DNA of 17,862 nucleotides from JAGUXG01 sp043798435 (GTDB lineage Bacteria > UBA9089 > UBA9088 > JAGUXG01): NCBI GenBank assembly GCA_043798435.1, contig JAZDOR010000034.1:1-17862 (forward strand), given 5' to 3'. The position numbers and the translations under genes are program-made. This document shows, piece by piece, positions 6,938 to 13,883 of the stretch. The notes beneath the pieces are model-generated. The model did not search any database. It had not been told where the DNA came from and saw only the letters and a program-made list of their open reading frames with translations. Positions within the stretch are counted from its first letter, which is position 1. Every line of letters starts with the position of its first letter.

Positions 6938-7749
6938 TGGCGAAGATTAAAGTTAAAGGCACCGAAATCTCAATAATCACGGTAAATAACGATGACTATA
7001 TCTCTTTAACCGATATGCTGAAAGCAAAAGACGGAGAGTTTTTTATTTCAGATTGGTTAAGAAATAGAAATACCGTTGAATTTCTGGGTATTTGGGAAAG
7101 AATTTATAATCCGACTTTTAATTATGGCGAATTTGCCATAATTAAAAGTCAGGCTGGTTTAAACAATTACAAGATCAGCGTTAAAGAGTGGACTGAAAAA
7201 ACAAATGCTATTGGATTGAAGGCTACCGCAGGGAGGTACGGCGGTACTTACGCACACAAAGATATTGCTTTTGAATTCGGCATGTGGATCAGTGCTGAAT
7301 TTAAGATTTATCTCATAAAAGAGTTTCAGCGACTCAAGGACGAAGAGCACAAGCAGCTTGGCTGGGATATCCGACGGAATCTGACCAAAATCAACTACCG
7401 GATTCATACCGACGCCATCAAAGAAAATCTGATTCCGCAGGAACTCACTCCGCAACAGACAAATCTGATTTACGCCTCGGAAGCGGATGTTCTAAACATG
7501 GCTTTATTCGGTATGACCGCCAAGCAATGGCGCGATGGTCATCCGGACGAGAAGGGCAATATTCGGGACTACGCGAATGTGTCGCAACTCGTTTGCCTCT
7601 CTAATCTGGAAAATCTAAATGCCCTGTTCATCCAGGAAAAGACACTGCAGGCAGAGCGGCTCCGTAAGTTGAACTTGATCGCAATCCAGCAAATGAGACT
7701 TTTGACGAACGATACAGGAATCAAATGCCTTGAAGCGAGGGACAAATAA
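6937..7749 (+). CDS. KilA-N domain protein between Mod and Res
   Basis: This is a 270-residue protein with an N-terminal KilA-N domain at about 5-135, a DNA-binding fold typical of phages and large DNA viruses. Recognisable stretches are YISLTDMLKA, FISDWLRNRNTVEFLGIWE and GGTYAHKDIAFEFGMWIS. A helical C-terminal part follows (about 165-265; NMALFGMTAKQWRD). It sits between the methyltransferase and the helicase-nuclease with TAATG overlaps on both sides, so it is a fixed part of the operon rather than a loose insertion. Its first half is A+T-richer than either neighbour, suggesting a separate origin. It could regulate the operon, bind DNA for the complex, or be a viral hitch-hiker. The domain call is secure; the role is unknown. 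Confidence 0.88.
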   Translation: MAKIKVKGTEISIITVNNDDYISLTDMLKAKDGEFFISDWLRNRNTVEFLGIWERIYNPTFNYGEFAIIKSQAGLNNYKISVKEWTEKTNAIGLKATAGRYGGTYAHKDIAFEFGMWISAEFKIYLIKEFQRLKDEEHKQLGWDIRRNLTKINYRIHTDAIKENLIPQELTPQQTNLIYASEADVLNMALFGMTAKQWRDGHPDEKGNIRDYANVSQLVCLSNLENLNALFIQEKTLQAERLRKLNLIAIQQMRLLTNDTGIKCLEARDK

Positions 7750-10421
7750 TGGCACTGCATCCCAACTTCCCTGAATCTCCTTATGCAATTCTCGACCCAA
7801 ACCTACGCTGGTTTCCTGCGGATGAGGCATTGCGGGAGTTCAGTTCTGAAAAGCTGATGCCGCCACTGGTGCCAGAGCTACGAAAGCAGGTGAAAAAATG
7901 GCGGGACAGCGGCTATGTGGGCGCGACGAATACGAGCAAGAGCCTGCTCAATTGGTGGTTCAATACGCCGCACCTACTGCCCAAAGCTGATGGCACGATG
8001 GCTGAGTTCCAGTATTACTTTGCCCAGCAGGAGGCTGTGGAGACTATTGTCTATCTCTATGATGTGGTAGGTGTAAAGGACAAATATGACCTGATGCGAT
8101 TTGATAGCTCCAGGGCAGTTTCTACTGGTATGTTTGATGAGTCGTGGCTACGGTTCGTGGTGAAAATGGCAACTGGCACAGGCAAGACCAAGGTGCTCAG
8201 TCTGATTCTGGCATGGAGCTTTTATCACAAGCTGTATGAGCCTGAGTCGCAACTGGCGCGCAACTTTCTGGTAATCACGCCCAATATCATTGTGCTTGAC
8301 CGTATCTATAAGGATTTTCAGGGGCTGCGTATCTTTTTTCATGACCCGGTCATCCCTGATAACGGCGTTGAAGGATGCAACTGGCGCGACGATTTTCAAC
8401 TGACCCTGCATGTGCAGGACGAGGTGCGTATCACCCATCCCAGCGGCAATATCTTCCTGACTAATATCCACCGCGTCTATGCCGGGGACGACATTCCTGC
8501 TTCGCCTGATGATGAAGACACAATGGACTATTTCCTGGGTAAGCGACCCACTGGTGCGACCACAGACTCCAAAGTGGATTTAAGGCTAATTGTGCGGGAG
8601 ATTGACGAGCTTGTGGTGCTGAATGACGAGGCGCACCATATTCACGACCCACGCATGGCCTGGTTCAAATCTATTGAGGATATCCACAACAGACTGAAGC
8701 AAAAAGGGACTGCCCTGTCCCTGCAAGTGGATACAACAGCCACACCAAGACATAACAATGGTGCAATTTTCGTGCAGACCATAGCAGATTATCCGCTGGT
8801 AGAGGCAATCTCCCAAAATGTGGTCAAACATCCGGTTTTACCTGACACACCCAGCCGCGCCAAGTTAGTAGAGCGTCAGAGTATCAAATATACCGAGAAA
8901 TATGCTGATTATATTCACCTTGGCGTGGTAGAGTGGCGCAAGGCATACACCGAACACGAAAAGATGGGGAAGAAAGCTATATTGTTTGTTATGACTGATG
9001 ATACCAGAAATTGCGACGATGTAGCCGAATACCTTGAAGATAACTACCCTGATCTGAAAGATGCAGTGCTGGTCATTCACACCAAGAGCAACGGCGAGAT
9101 CTCTGAATCAACATCAGGCAAGAGCAAAGAAGAGCTGGATAGACTGCGTAAGCAAGCCAATGAGATTGACAGCATAGACAGCCCTTACAAAGCCATTATC
9201 TCGGTGATGGTGCTTAAAGAAGGCTGGGATGTGCGCAATGTCACCACCATTGTCGGCCTGCGTGCCTATTCTGCCCAGAGTAACATCTTGCCAGAACAAA
9301 CCCTGGGACGCGGCTTACGAAAGATGTACCCAGGTGGCATAGAAGAATTCGTCAGCGTGGTAGGCACAGATGCCTTTATGGATTTCGTGGAATCCATCCA
9401 GGCAGAAGGCGTGGTGCTGGAACGAAAGCCTATGGGTGAAGGTACCAAGCCCAATACGCCGCTGGTAGTAGAGGTTGACAAGGAAAAGGATATTGACTCG
9501 CTGGATATTGAAATCCCGGTGATGACCCCTCGCGTTTACCGCGAATACAAAAGTTTGGATAACCTGAAGGTGAAAGCTTTTAGTAAAGTGGCCTATCAGC
9601 AGTTTAGCGAGGAGCAGCAAAGGGAGATTGTCTTCAAGGACATCACTACTGGTGAAATAACCCACATGACAATATTGGATACGACAGGCGATATAGACTA
9701 TCGGAGCGTCATCGGGTATTTTGCCCGAACTATTATGAAGGACTTGCGATTAGTCAGTGGTTATGATATACTTTACGGCAAGGTCAAGGCGTTTATTCAG
9801 TACCAGTTGTTTGAGCGGCAGGTGGAGCTTGAAGATGCGAACACCTTACGTAACCTGTCGGAATTAGCCGCCACCAAGACACTGATTGAGACATTTAAAA
9901 AGGCGATCAACGCCCTTACTGTGCAGGACAAAGGAGACGCCGAAATTCGCGACACCATCAAGTTGCGACAGACCCGCCCATTTGTGGCAAAGGATCAAGG
10001 GTATCTCATCCCAAAAAAGAGCGTATTCAATAAAATTATCGGGGACAGCCATTTTGAGCTGTTGTTTGCCAAATTCTTAGAAGATTGCGGAGATGTGGTT
10101 TCCTATGCCAAAAACTACCTGGCTGTGCATTTCAAGTTAGACTATGTGGACGCCAATGGTGATATTTCCAATTACTACCCGGATTTTCTGGTCAAGGTGT
10201 CGGACAAAGAAATATTCATTGTTGAGACCAAGGGGCAGGAAGATCTGAATGTTCCGATGAAGATGCAGAGGCTACGGCAATGGTGCGATGACATCAATCA
10301 AGTGCAATCAGGTGTAAGGTATGATTTCGTCTATGCAGATGAAGAGAGCTTTAATAAATACAAACCTGCCTCACTGCGGCAATTGGTTGATGGCTTCAGG
10401 GAATACAAAGAGAAAATATAA
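7749..10421 (+). CDS. Type III-like restriction enzyme Res subunit (DEAD/DEAH helicase plus PD-(D/E)XK nuclease)
   Basis: This 890-residue restriction subunit uses ATP hydrolysis to act on DNA and cleaves it. Helicase superfamily 2 motifs are all visible: Walker A ATGTGKT (141-147), DEAH (293-296), TTATP (329-333), and motif VI with QTLGRGLR (about 516-523). The C-terminal nuclease has Pro811-Asp812 and Glu826-Thr-Lys828 in IVETKGQ, a complete PD-(D/E)XK site. The length fits Res proteins. It starts on TAATG with the KilA-N stop and must form a complex with the Mod protein encoded two genes upstream. Its stop is only 2 bp from the duplicated serS start. G+C is high throughout and no damage is visible, so the system may be active. 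Confidence 0.9.
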   Translation: MALHPNFPESPYAILDPNLRWFPADEALREFSSEKLMPPLVPELRKQVKKWRDSGYVGATNTSKSLLNWWFNTPHLLPKADGTMAEFQYYFAQQEAVETIVYLYDVVGVKDKYDLMRFDSSRAVSTGMFDESWLRFVVKMATGTGKTKVLSLILAWSFYHKLYEPESQLARNFLVITPNIIVLDRIYKDFQGLRIFFHDPVIPDNGVEGCNWRDDFQLTLHVQDEVRITHPSGNIFLTNIHRVYAGDDIPASPDDEDTMDYFLGKRPTGATTDSKVDLRLIVREIDELVVLNDEAHHIHDPRMAWFKSIEDIHNRLKQKGTALSLQVDTTATPRHNNGAIFVQTIADYPLVEAISQNVVKHPVLPDTPSRAKLVERQSIKYTEKYADYIHLGVVEWRKAYTEHEKMGKKAILFVMTDDTRNCDDVAEYLEDNYPDLKDAVLVIHTKSNGEISESTSGKSKEELDRLRKQANEIDSIDSPYKAIISVMVLKEGWDVRNVTTIVGLRAYSAQSNILPEQTLGRGLRKMYPGGIEEFVSVVGTDAFMDFVESIQAEGVVLERKPMGEGTKPNTPLVVEVDKEKDIDSLDIEIPVMTPRVYREYKSLDNLKVKAFSKVAYQQFSEEQQREIVFKDITTGEITHMTILDTTGDIDYRSVIGYFARTIMKDLRLVSGYDILYGKVKAFIQYQLFERQVELEDANTLRNLSELAATKTLIETFKKAINALTVQDKGDAEIRDTIKLRQTRPFVAKDQGYLIPKKSVFNKIIGDSHFELLFAKFLEDCGDVVSYAKNYLAVHFKLDYVDANGDISNYYPDFLVKVSDKEIFIVETKGQEDLNVPMKMQRLRQWCDDINQVQSGVRYDFVYADEESFNKYKPASLRQLVDGFREYKEKI

Positions 10422-10423
10422 CA

Positions 10424-10535
10424 ATGATTGATATAAAACTTATAAGAGAAAATCCTGAGAGAGTGAGGAATGGTTTAAGGTTGCGTGGGGCATCAGAGGA
10501 TAGCCTTGAGCAGCTTTTTGCTACCGAAAAGGAAA
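10424..10535 (+). repeat. Left copy of the 112-bp serS 5' direct repeat
   Basis: It matches the first 112 bp of the intact serS (12536-12647) with seven mismatches. Five of the changed codons are synonymous (codons 3, 4, 7, 18, 34) and two change the residue (Arg19/Met, Gln30/His). Similarity stops abruptly after codon 37. The short leaders before the two ATGs (GAGAAAATATAACA and GAGGAAATTTTAAAGA) are also alike, so the homology may extend about 15 bp upstream. Confidence 0.95.
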
Positions 10536-11269
10536 ATTCGTTTCCACATATGGTAATGGAGCGTTCAGCATATTCTCCAAATCAGTGCTTTTTTCGAAAT
10601 GATGAGCATGGTGTTTGGCTATATCACGCTAATTGCATTGAATTTATGGACATCCTGATTGGAAAATATCCTGAAGGCAGATTCGATATGGTCTTTGCTG
10701 ATCCACCATATTTCCTTTCCAATGGTGGGATTACCTGCTGTGCAGGGAAAATGGTCAAGGTTGATAAGGGACAGTGGGATAAATCAAATGGCCCGGAATT
10801 GAACCATGAATTTAATACAACATGGCTTTCCAAATGCCAAAGATTATTGAAACCTAATGGAACGATTTGGGTTTCCGGAACACACCATGTTATTTATTCA
10901 ATTGGTTATGCCATGCAACAGTTGGGTATGAAGATATTAAATGATATTACATGGGAAAAGCCAAACCCACCGCCAAATCTTTCTTGTCGTTACTTTACAC
11001 ATTCTACTGAGACTATTATTTGGGCAGCAAAAAACGACAAATCTAAACATTGCTTCAATTACGATGCTATGCGTAAGATAAATGCAGGCAAGCAGATGAA
11101 ATCTGTTTGGGCATTTATCCCGCCTAACGGAAATGAAAAAGGCTTCGGAAAGCATCCAACACAAAAGCCTGTTGCACTCCTGGAGCAAATAATTTTAGCG
11201 AGCACAAACGAGGGTGATTTAATAATGGATCCATTTTCTGGAAGTTCGACAACAGGGGTTGCGGCATGA
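10424..11269 (+). CDS. Adenine-specific DNA methyltransferase fused to a SerRS N-terminal fragment, C-terminally short
   Basis: Residues 1-37 are the N-terminus of seryl-tRNA synthetase, contributed by the left serS repeat. Residues from about 43 form a beta-class DNA methyltransferase of the DpnA/MboII-like type. Visible motifs: FADPPYFLSNGG (91-102, catalytic DPPY 93-96), WDKSN, HPTQKPVALLEQII (244-257) and AdoMet-binding DPFSGSSTTG (269-278). It then stops three residues after motif I, where relatives usually run on for some 30 residues or more with a GRKFIGIE-type stretch. The natural start was probably ATG 10550 or 10556. The stop overlaps the HNH start as ATGA. Activity is doubtful because of the short C-terminus; the fusion may supply translation from the serS start. 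Composition is A+T-rich, unlike the Mod operon. Confidence 0.85.
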   Translation: MIDIKLIRENPERVRNGLRLRGASEDSLEQLFATEKENSFPHMVMERSAYSPNQCFFRNDEHGVWLYHANCIEFMDILIGKYPEGRFDMVFADPPYFLSNGGITCCAGKMVKVDKGQWDKSNGPELNHEFNTTWLSKCQRLLKPNGTIWVSGTHHVIYSIGYAMQQLGMKILNDITWEKPNPPPNLSCRYFTHSTETIIWAAKNDKSKHCFNYDAMRKINAGKQMKSVWAFIPPNGNEKGFGKHPTQKPVALLEQIILASTNEGDLIMDPFSGSSTTGVAA

Positions 11270-11862
11270 CTTGGAAAGATTTTATTTATCAGCAAATAAT
11301 TGAATATTGCAATAGAATGGGCTCAAGAACATTCTCCTTGCAGGAGTTTTACAATGATAAAGAAGCAATTATTAAAGAATTCAAGCCAGATAATATGCAT
11401 CGACCAGACAAAGTAAGGCAACAACTACAGTTTTTGAGAGATGATCAATTGATTACATTTCTTGACTACTCAGGACATTATACGCTAAGAGGAATTGATT
11501 TGCTTGAAGCTGAAAAACAGGAAATCAAGACAATTGATATATCTAAGGAGCAGCCTGAAAAAAGAGAGTATATTGTGGAAACTTATGTGAGGAATGTTTT
11601 ATGGGCGATAAAGGCTAAAGAGGTTTTTGGAAAATATTGCCTATACAACAAATGTAGCAACACTTTTTTACTAGAAAATGGCACACCATATATTGAAGTC
11701 CATCATATAATTCCGCTTTGTAAGGGTGGTGAGGATGGTTTGTGGAATTTATCTGTATTGTGTGCCCATCATCATCGTATGGCTCATTATGCAGATGTCC
11801 AAACTCGTGAAAATGTCAAAAAATATTTACTAAAGGAAACCAAGTGTAAGATAGGTGTATAA
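11266..11862 (+). CDS. HNH restriction endonuclease with N-terminal winged-helix-like domain
   Basis: This is a 198-residue putative type II restriction nuclease. The N-terminal part (about 1-80; MTWKDFI, FSLQEFY, KVRQQLQFLRDDQLI, GHYTLRG) resembles the winged-helix DNA-binding module found in Dam-replacing and related restriction proteins. The C-terminal HNH (beta-beta-alpha metal) site is complete: Cys125 and Cys130, EVHHIIPL with His146-His147, Asn161, LCAHHHRMAH with Cys166, His168-170 and His174. Its ATG overlaps the methyltransferase stop (ATGA), so the two are translated together and form a methyltransferase/nuclease pair. The recognition sequence cannot be read from the sequence. If the methyltransferase is inactive, this nuclease would be expected to be lost or silenced, so its intactness suggests some protection remains. 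Confidence 0.85.
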   Translation: MTWKDFIYQQIIEYCNRMGSRTFSLQEFYNDKEAIIKEFKPDNMHRPDKVRQQLQFLRDDQLITFLDYSGHYTLRGIDLLEAEKQEIKTIDISKEQPEKREYIVETYVRNVLWAIKAKEVFGKYCLYNKCSNTFLLENGTPYIEVHHIIPLCKGGEDGLWNLSVLCAHHHRMAHYADVQTRENVKKYLLKETKCKIGV

Positions 11863-11923
11863 GGAGGCAAGCCAAGATTTTACTATTTGATAATTATGTT
11901 TCTAACAACAAAGAGGAAATAAG

Positions 11924-12175
11924 ATGTCAAGAAAAACTGAAGGAATCTATATGTCTGCCAAGGATTTAAAAAATCTTCGATTTGTGCTTGAGTATGTGAT
12001 AGATGCGGAAGAAAGATCATATGAAGAGTATGCCTGCGAGTTTGTCTGTGGGTCACAGAAAGACGATAACTATGATGTTCTGATGGATAAGAAGTTTTAT
12101 AACAGAATGGATATAGAGCATATTTATGCGATTGCACGGCGAGTAAAAGATGTTGTTGATTGTGGCAAAGCCTAA
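11924..12175 (+). CDS. Small ORF, probable N-terminal piece of a split PD-(D/E)XK nuclease
   Basis: This is an 83-residue ORF with a good AAGAGGA ribosome site 6 bases before its ATG. It contains LKNLRFVLEYVIDAEERSYE and MDIEHIYAIARRVKDVV and looks helical. It carries no catalytic site of its own. Its last 26 bases overlap the following ORF in another frame. Reading on with one base skipped near 12172-12176 would join GKA directly to NIDWHQLL of the next ORF, giving about 193 residues, a normal size for a restriction nuclease. I therefore read it as the front half of a frameshifted gene, although an independent small protein remains possible. Confidence 0.55.
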   Translation: MSRKTEGIYMSAKDLKNLRFVLEYVIDAEERSYEEYACEFVCGSQKDDNYDVLMDKKFYNRMDIEHIYAIARRVKDVVDCGKA

Positions 12176-12506
12176 CATCGATTGGCATCAATTGCTTTCA
12201 AAAAGGCTTTTGCCTGATGATGCCTTGCTTGTTATTGTTCGTGAGACCTTGTTCATAATTGAAGTAAAATACCAGCAAATTGCTGGTTCGGTGGACGAGA
12301 AACTACAGACCTGCGATTTCAAGCGAAAACAATACTTAAAATTGGTGACACCGTTGGGATTGAAGGTTGAGTATGTCTATGTGTTGAATGATTGGTTTAA
12401 GAAACCAGAATACAAAGATGTCCTGGATTACATACATAGCGTAAACTGTCATTACAAGTTTAATGAACTGCCGCTTTCGTGGTTAGGTTTGCCAACAAGA
12501 AGATAA
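12150..12506 (+). CDS. PD-(D/E)XK nuclease C-terminal piece (probably frameshifted restriction enzyme)
   Basis: The ORF has 118 codons, but its first nine overlap the previous ORF in another frame and are probably not native. The catalytic core is visible: Pro22-Asp23 in LLPDDALLV, then Glu38-Val-Lys40 in FIIEVKYQQ, followed by GSVDEKLQTCDFKRKQYLKL and VEYVYVLNDWFKKPEYKDVL. This is a compact PD-(D/E)XK nuclease of restriction type. No ribosome site fits ATG 12150, which supports reading it as the downstream half of a frameshifted gene beginning at 11924. It ends 29 bp before serS. A sequencing error at the junction, or programmed frameshifting, would also explain the split. Confidence 0.65.
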   Translation: MLLIVAKPNIDWHQLLSKRLLPDDALLVIVRETLFIIEVKYQQIAGSVDEKLQTCDFKRKQYLKLVTPLGLKVEYVYVLNDWFKKPEYKDVLDYIHSVNCHYKFNELPLSWLGLPTRR

Positions 12507-12535
12507 CAGAAGAGGTTTTGAGGAAATTTTAAAGA

Positions 12536-12647
12536 ATGATTGACATTAAACTTATCAGAGAAAATCCTGAGAGAGTGAGGAATGGTCTAATGTTGCGTGG
12601 GGCATCAGAGGATAGCCTTGAGCATCTTTTTGCTACTGAAAAGGAAA
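12536..12647 (+). repeat. Right copy of the 112-bp serS 5' direct repeat (native serS start)
   Basis: This copy is continuous with the full-length serS, while the left copy at 10424-10535 runs into the methyltransferase. The two differ at seven positions. Confidence 0.95.
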
Positions 12648-13816
12648 GGAGAAGCCTTATTCAGCAGGCAGATGAGCTGAGGTCCAAAAGGAATATTCTG
12701 CAAGAGGAGATAAACAAGGCTGATACTGAAAGAAAGCCTATAATTATAGAAGAGACAAAGGCAATATCAATCAGGATAAAGGAGATTGACTTTCTACTTG
12801 CTGAAAAAGAGGAGTCGTTTTCTAAGATTGTTTTACAACTTCCCAATATCCCTCATAGCACAGTTCCACCTGGGAAAGATAGTAGCAGTAACAAAGAGAT
12901 ACGAAGCTGGGGTAAAAAGCCTGAGTTTTCCTTCAAACCAAAGCCACATTGGGAGCTGGGAGAGACCTTGAAAATTTTAGATACCAGGAGAGCCACAAAG
13001 ATAGCTGGAAGCAGGTTCAGCCTCTTTATGGGGCTTGGGGCAAGGTTAGAGAGGGGTCTTATAAACTTTATGCTTGATCTCCATACAAAGGAGCATGGCT
13101 ATAAGGAGGTCTCTCCTCCATTCCTTGTCAACTCTGAGACAATGACTGGCACAGGACAACTGCCAAAGTTTGCTGATGACCTGTTCAAATGTGCTGATAC
13201 AGACTATTGGCTCATTCCAACAGCAGAGGTTCCCCTGACCAATATTCATAGGGATGAGATATTATCAGCCAAAAACCTGCCTTTGCTCTACACAGCCTAT
13301 ACACCCTGCTTCAGGAAAGAGGCAGGCACTTATGGAAAGGAGTCCAGGGGGCTTATCAGACAACACCAGTTTGATAAGGTTGAATTAGTAAGGCTTACAA
13401 AGCCAGAAGATTCGTATAACCACTTAGAAAGGTTGCTTCTTGATGCAGAGGAGGTCTTAAAGAGGTTGAATCTACATTATCGGGTTGTGGCTCTATGCAC
13501 AGGTGACCTTGGATTTTCTGCATCAAAGACTTATGACATTGAGGTCTGGATGCCCAGCTTAGATGGTTTTATGGAGATATCCTCCTGCTCAAACTTTGAG
13601 GATTTTCAGGCAAGAAGGTGCAGTATGAAATATAGACCAGATGGCAAAGCCGTTGAGTATCTTCATACCTTAAATGGCTCAGGTCTGGCTATCGGAAGAA
13701 CCGTTGCCGCTATTTTAGAAAACTTTCAGAAAGAAGATGGCTCGATTGAGATACCTGAAGTTTTGCAACCTTATATAGGAGAATCGTTAATCGCGAATTG
13801 CGAATCGCGGATCTAA
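12536..13816 (+). CDS. serS: Seryl-tRNA synthetase
   Basis: This 426-residue class II synthetase charges tRNA-Ser (and tRNA-Sec) with serine in the cytoplasm. The N-terminal tRNA-binding coiled coil covers about 1-105. Motif 2 is at 259-279 (FRKEAGTYGKESRG, RQHQF) and motif 3 at 381-389 (GSGLAIGRT); TAEVPLTN at 229-236 is also conserved. The length is normal. The last ten residues (SLIANCESRI) are encoded by the short-period repeat that forms the hairpin with 13860-13877, so the C-terminus has been altered by the repeat. The first 112 bp are duplicated at 10424. The only ribosome-site candidate, TGAGGA, lies about 12 bases upstream of ATG, in cassette-derived or duplicated sequence, so expression may have changed after the insertion. 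Confidence 0.97.
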   Translation: MIDIKLIRENPERVRNGLMLRGASEDSLEHLFATEKERRSLIQQADELRSKRNILQEEINKADTERKPIIIEETKAISIRIKEIDFLLAEKEESFSKIVLQLPNIPHSTVPPGKDSSSNKEIRSWGKKPEFSFKPKPHWELGETLKILDTRRATKIAGSRFSLFMGLGARLERGLINFMLDLHTKEHGYKEVSPPFLVNSETMTGTGQLPKFADDLFKCADTDYWLIPTAEVPLTNIHRDEILSAKNLPLLYTAYTPCFRKEAGTYGKESRGLIRQHQFDKVELVRLTKPEDSYNHLERLLLDAEEVLKRLNLHYRVVALCTGDLGFSASKTYDIEVWMPSLDGFMEISSCSNFEDFQARRCSMKYRPDGKAVEYLHTLNGSGLAIGRTVAAILENFQKEDGSIEIPEVLQPYIGESLIANCESRI

Positions 13817-13877
13817 AAGAAGAGAAGTGAATTTTATTTCTTTTCAATTCGCAATTCGCGATCCGAGATTCGCAATT
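13796..13877. repeat. GCGAATC/GCGAATT heptamer repeat forming an inverted repeat between serS and the CNNM-CBS gene
   Basis: Arms 13796-13813 and 13860-13877 are 18 nt long and pair with one mismatch around a 46-nt loop. The underlying unit is a degenerate heptamer (GCGAATT, GCGAATC, GCGGATC). The left arm encodes the last SerRS residues and the right arm would encode a false N-terminal extension of the next gene. It may slow or end transcription. Confidence 0.85.
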
Positions 13878-13883
13878 ACTAAA

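Larger units (their letters stand above)
10536..12647 (+). mobile_element. Restriction cassette inserted in serS with long target duplication
   Basis: The cassette core (10536-12535) plus the right repeat copy makes the inserted unit. It carries the methyltransferase body, the HNH nuclease and the PD-(D/E)XK pieces between direct repeats of the serS 5' end. I see no transposase, integrase or terminal inverted repeats. Insertion with long target duplication is known for restriction-modification loci, notably in Helicobacter, and fits here. Homologous exchange with a strain already carrying the cassette at serS is an alternative. Confidence 0.75.

Noticed and set aside
7749..10421. Type I HsdR in place of a type III-like Res
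   Set aside because: There is no HsdS specificity gene, the mod gene is a single-chain beta-class Mod with internal recognition region, and the nuclease site is at the C-terminus as in Res.
10424..10535. Left serS copy as a separate functional short SerRS paralogue
   Set aside because: Only 37 codons match and the reading continues straight into a DNA methyltransferase; no synthetase catalytic motif is present.
10424..12535. Transposon or integrative element with its own recombinase
   Set aside because: No transposase, integrase, terminal inverted repeat or tRNA attachment site can be seen within or next to the cassette.
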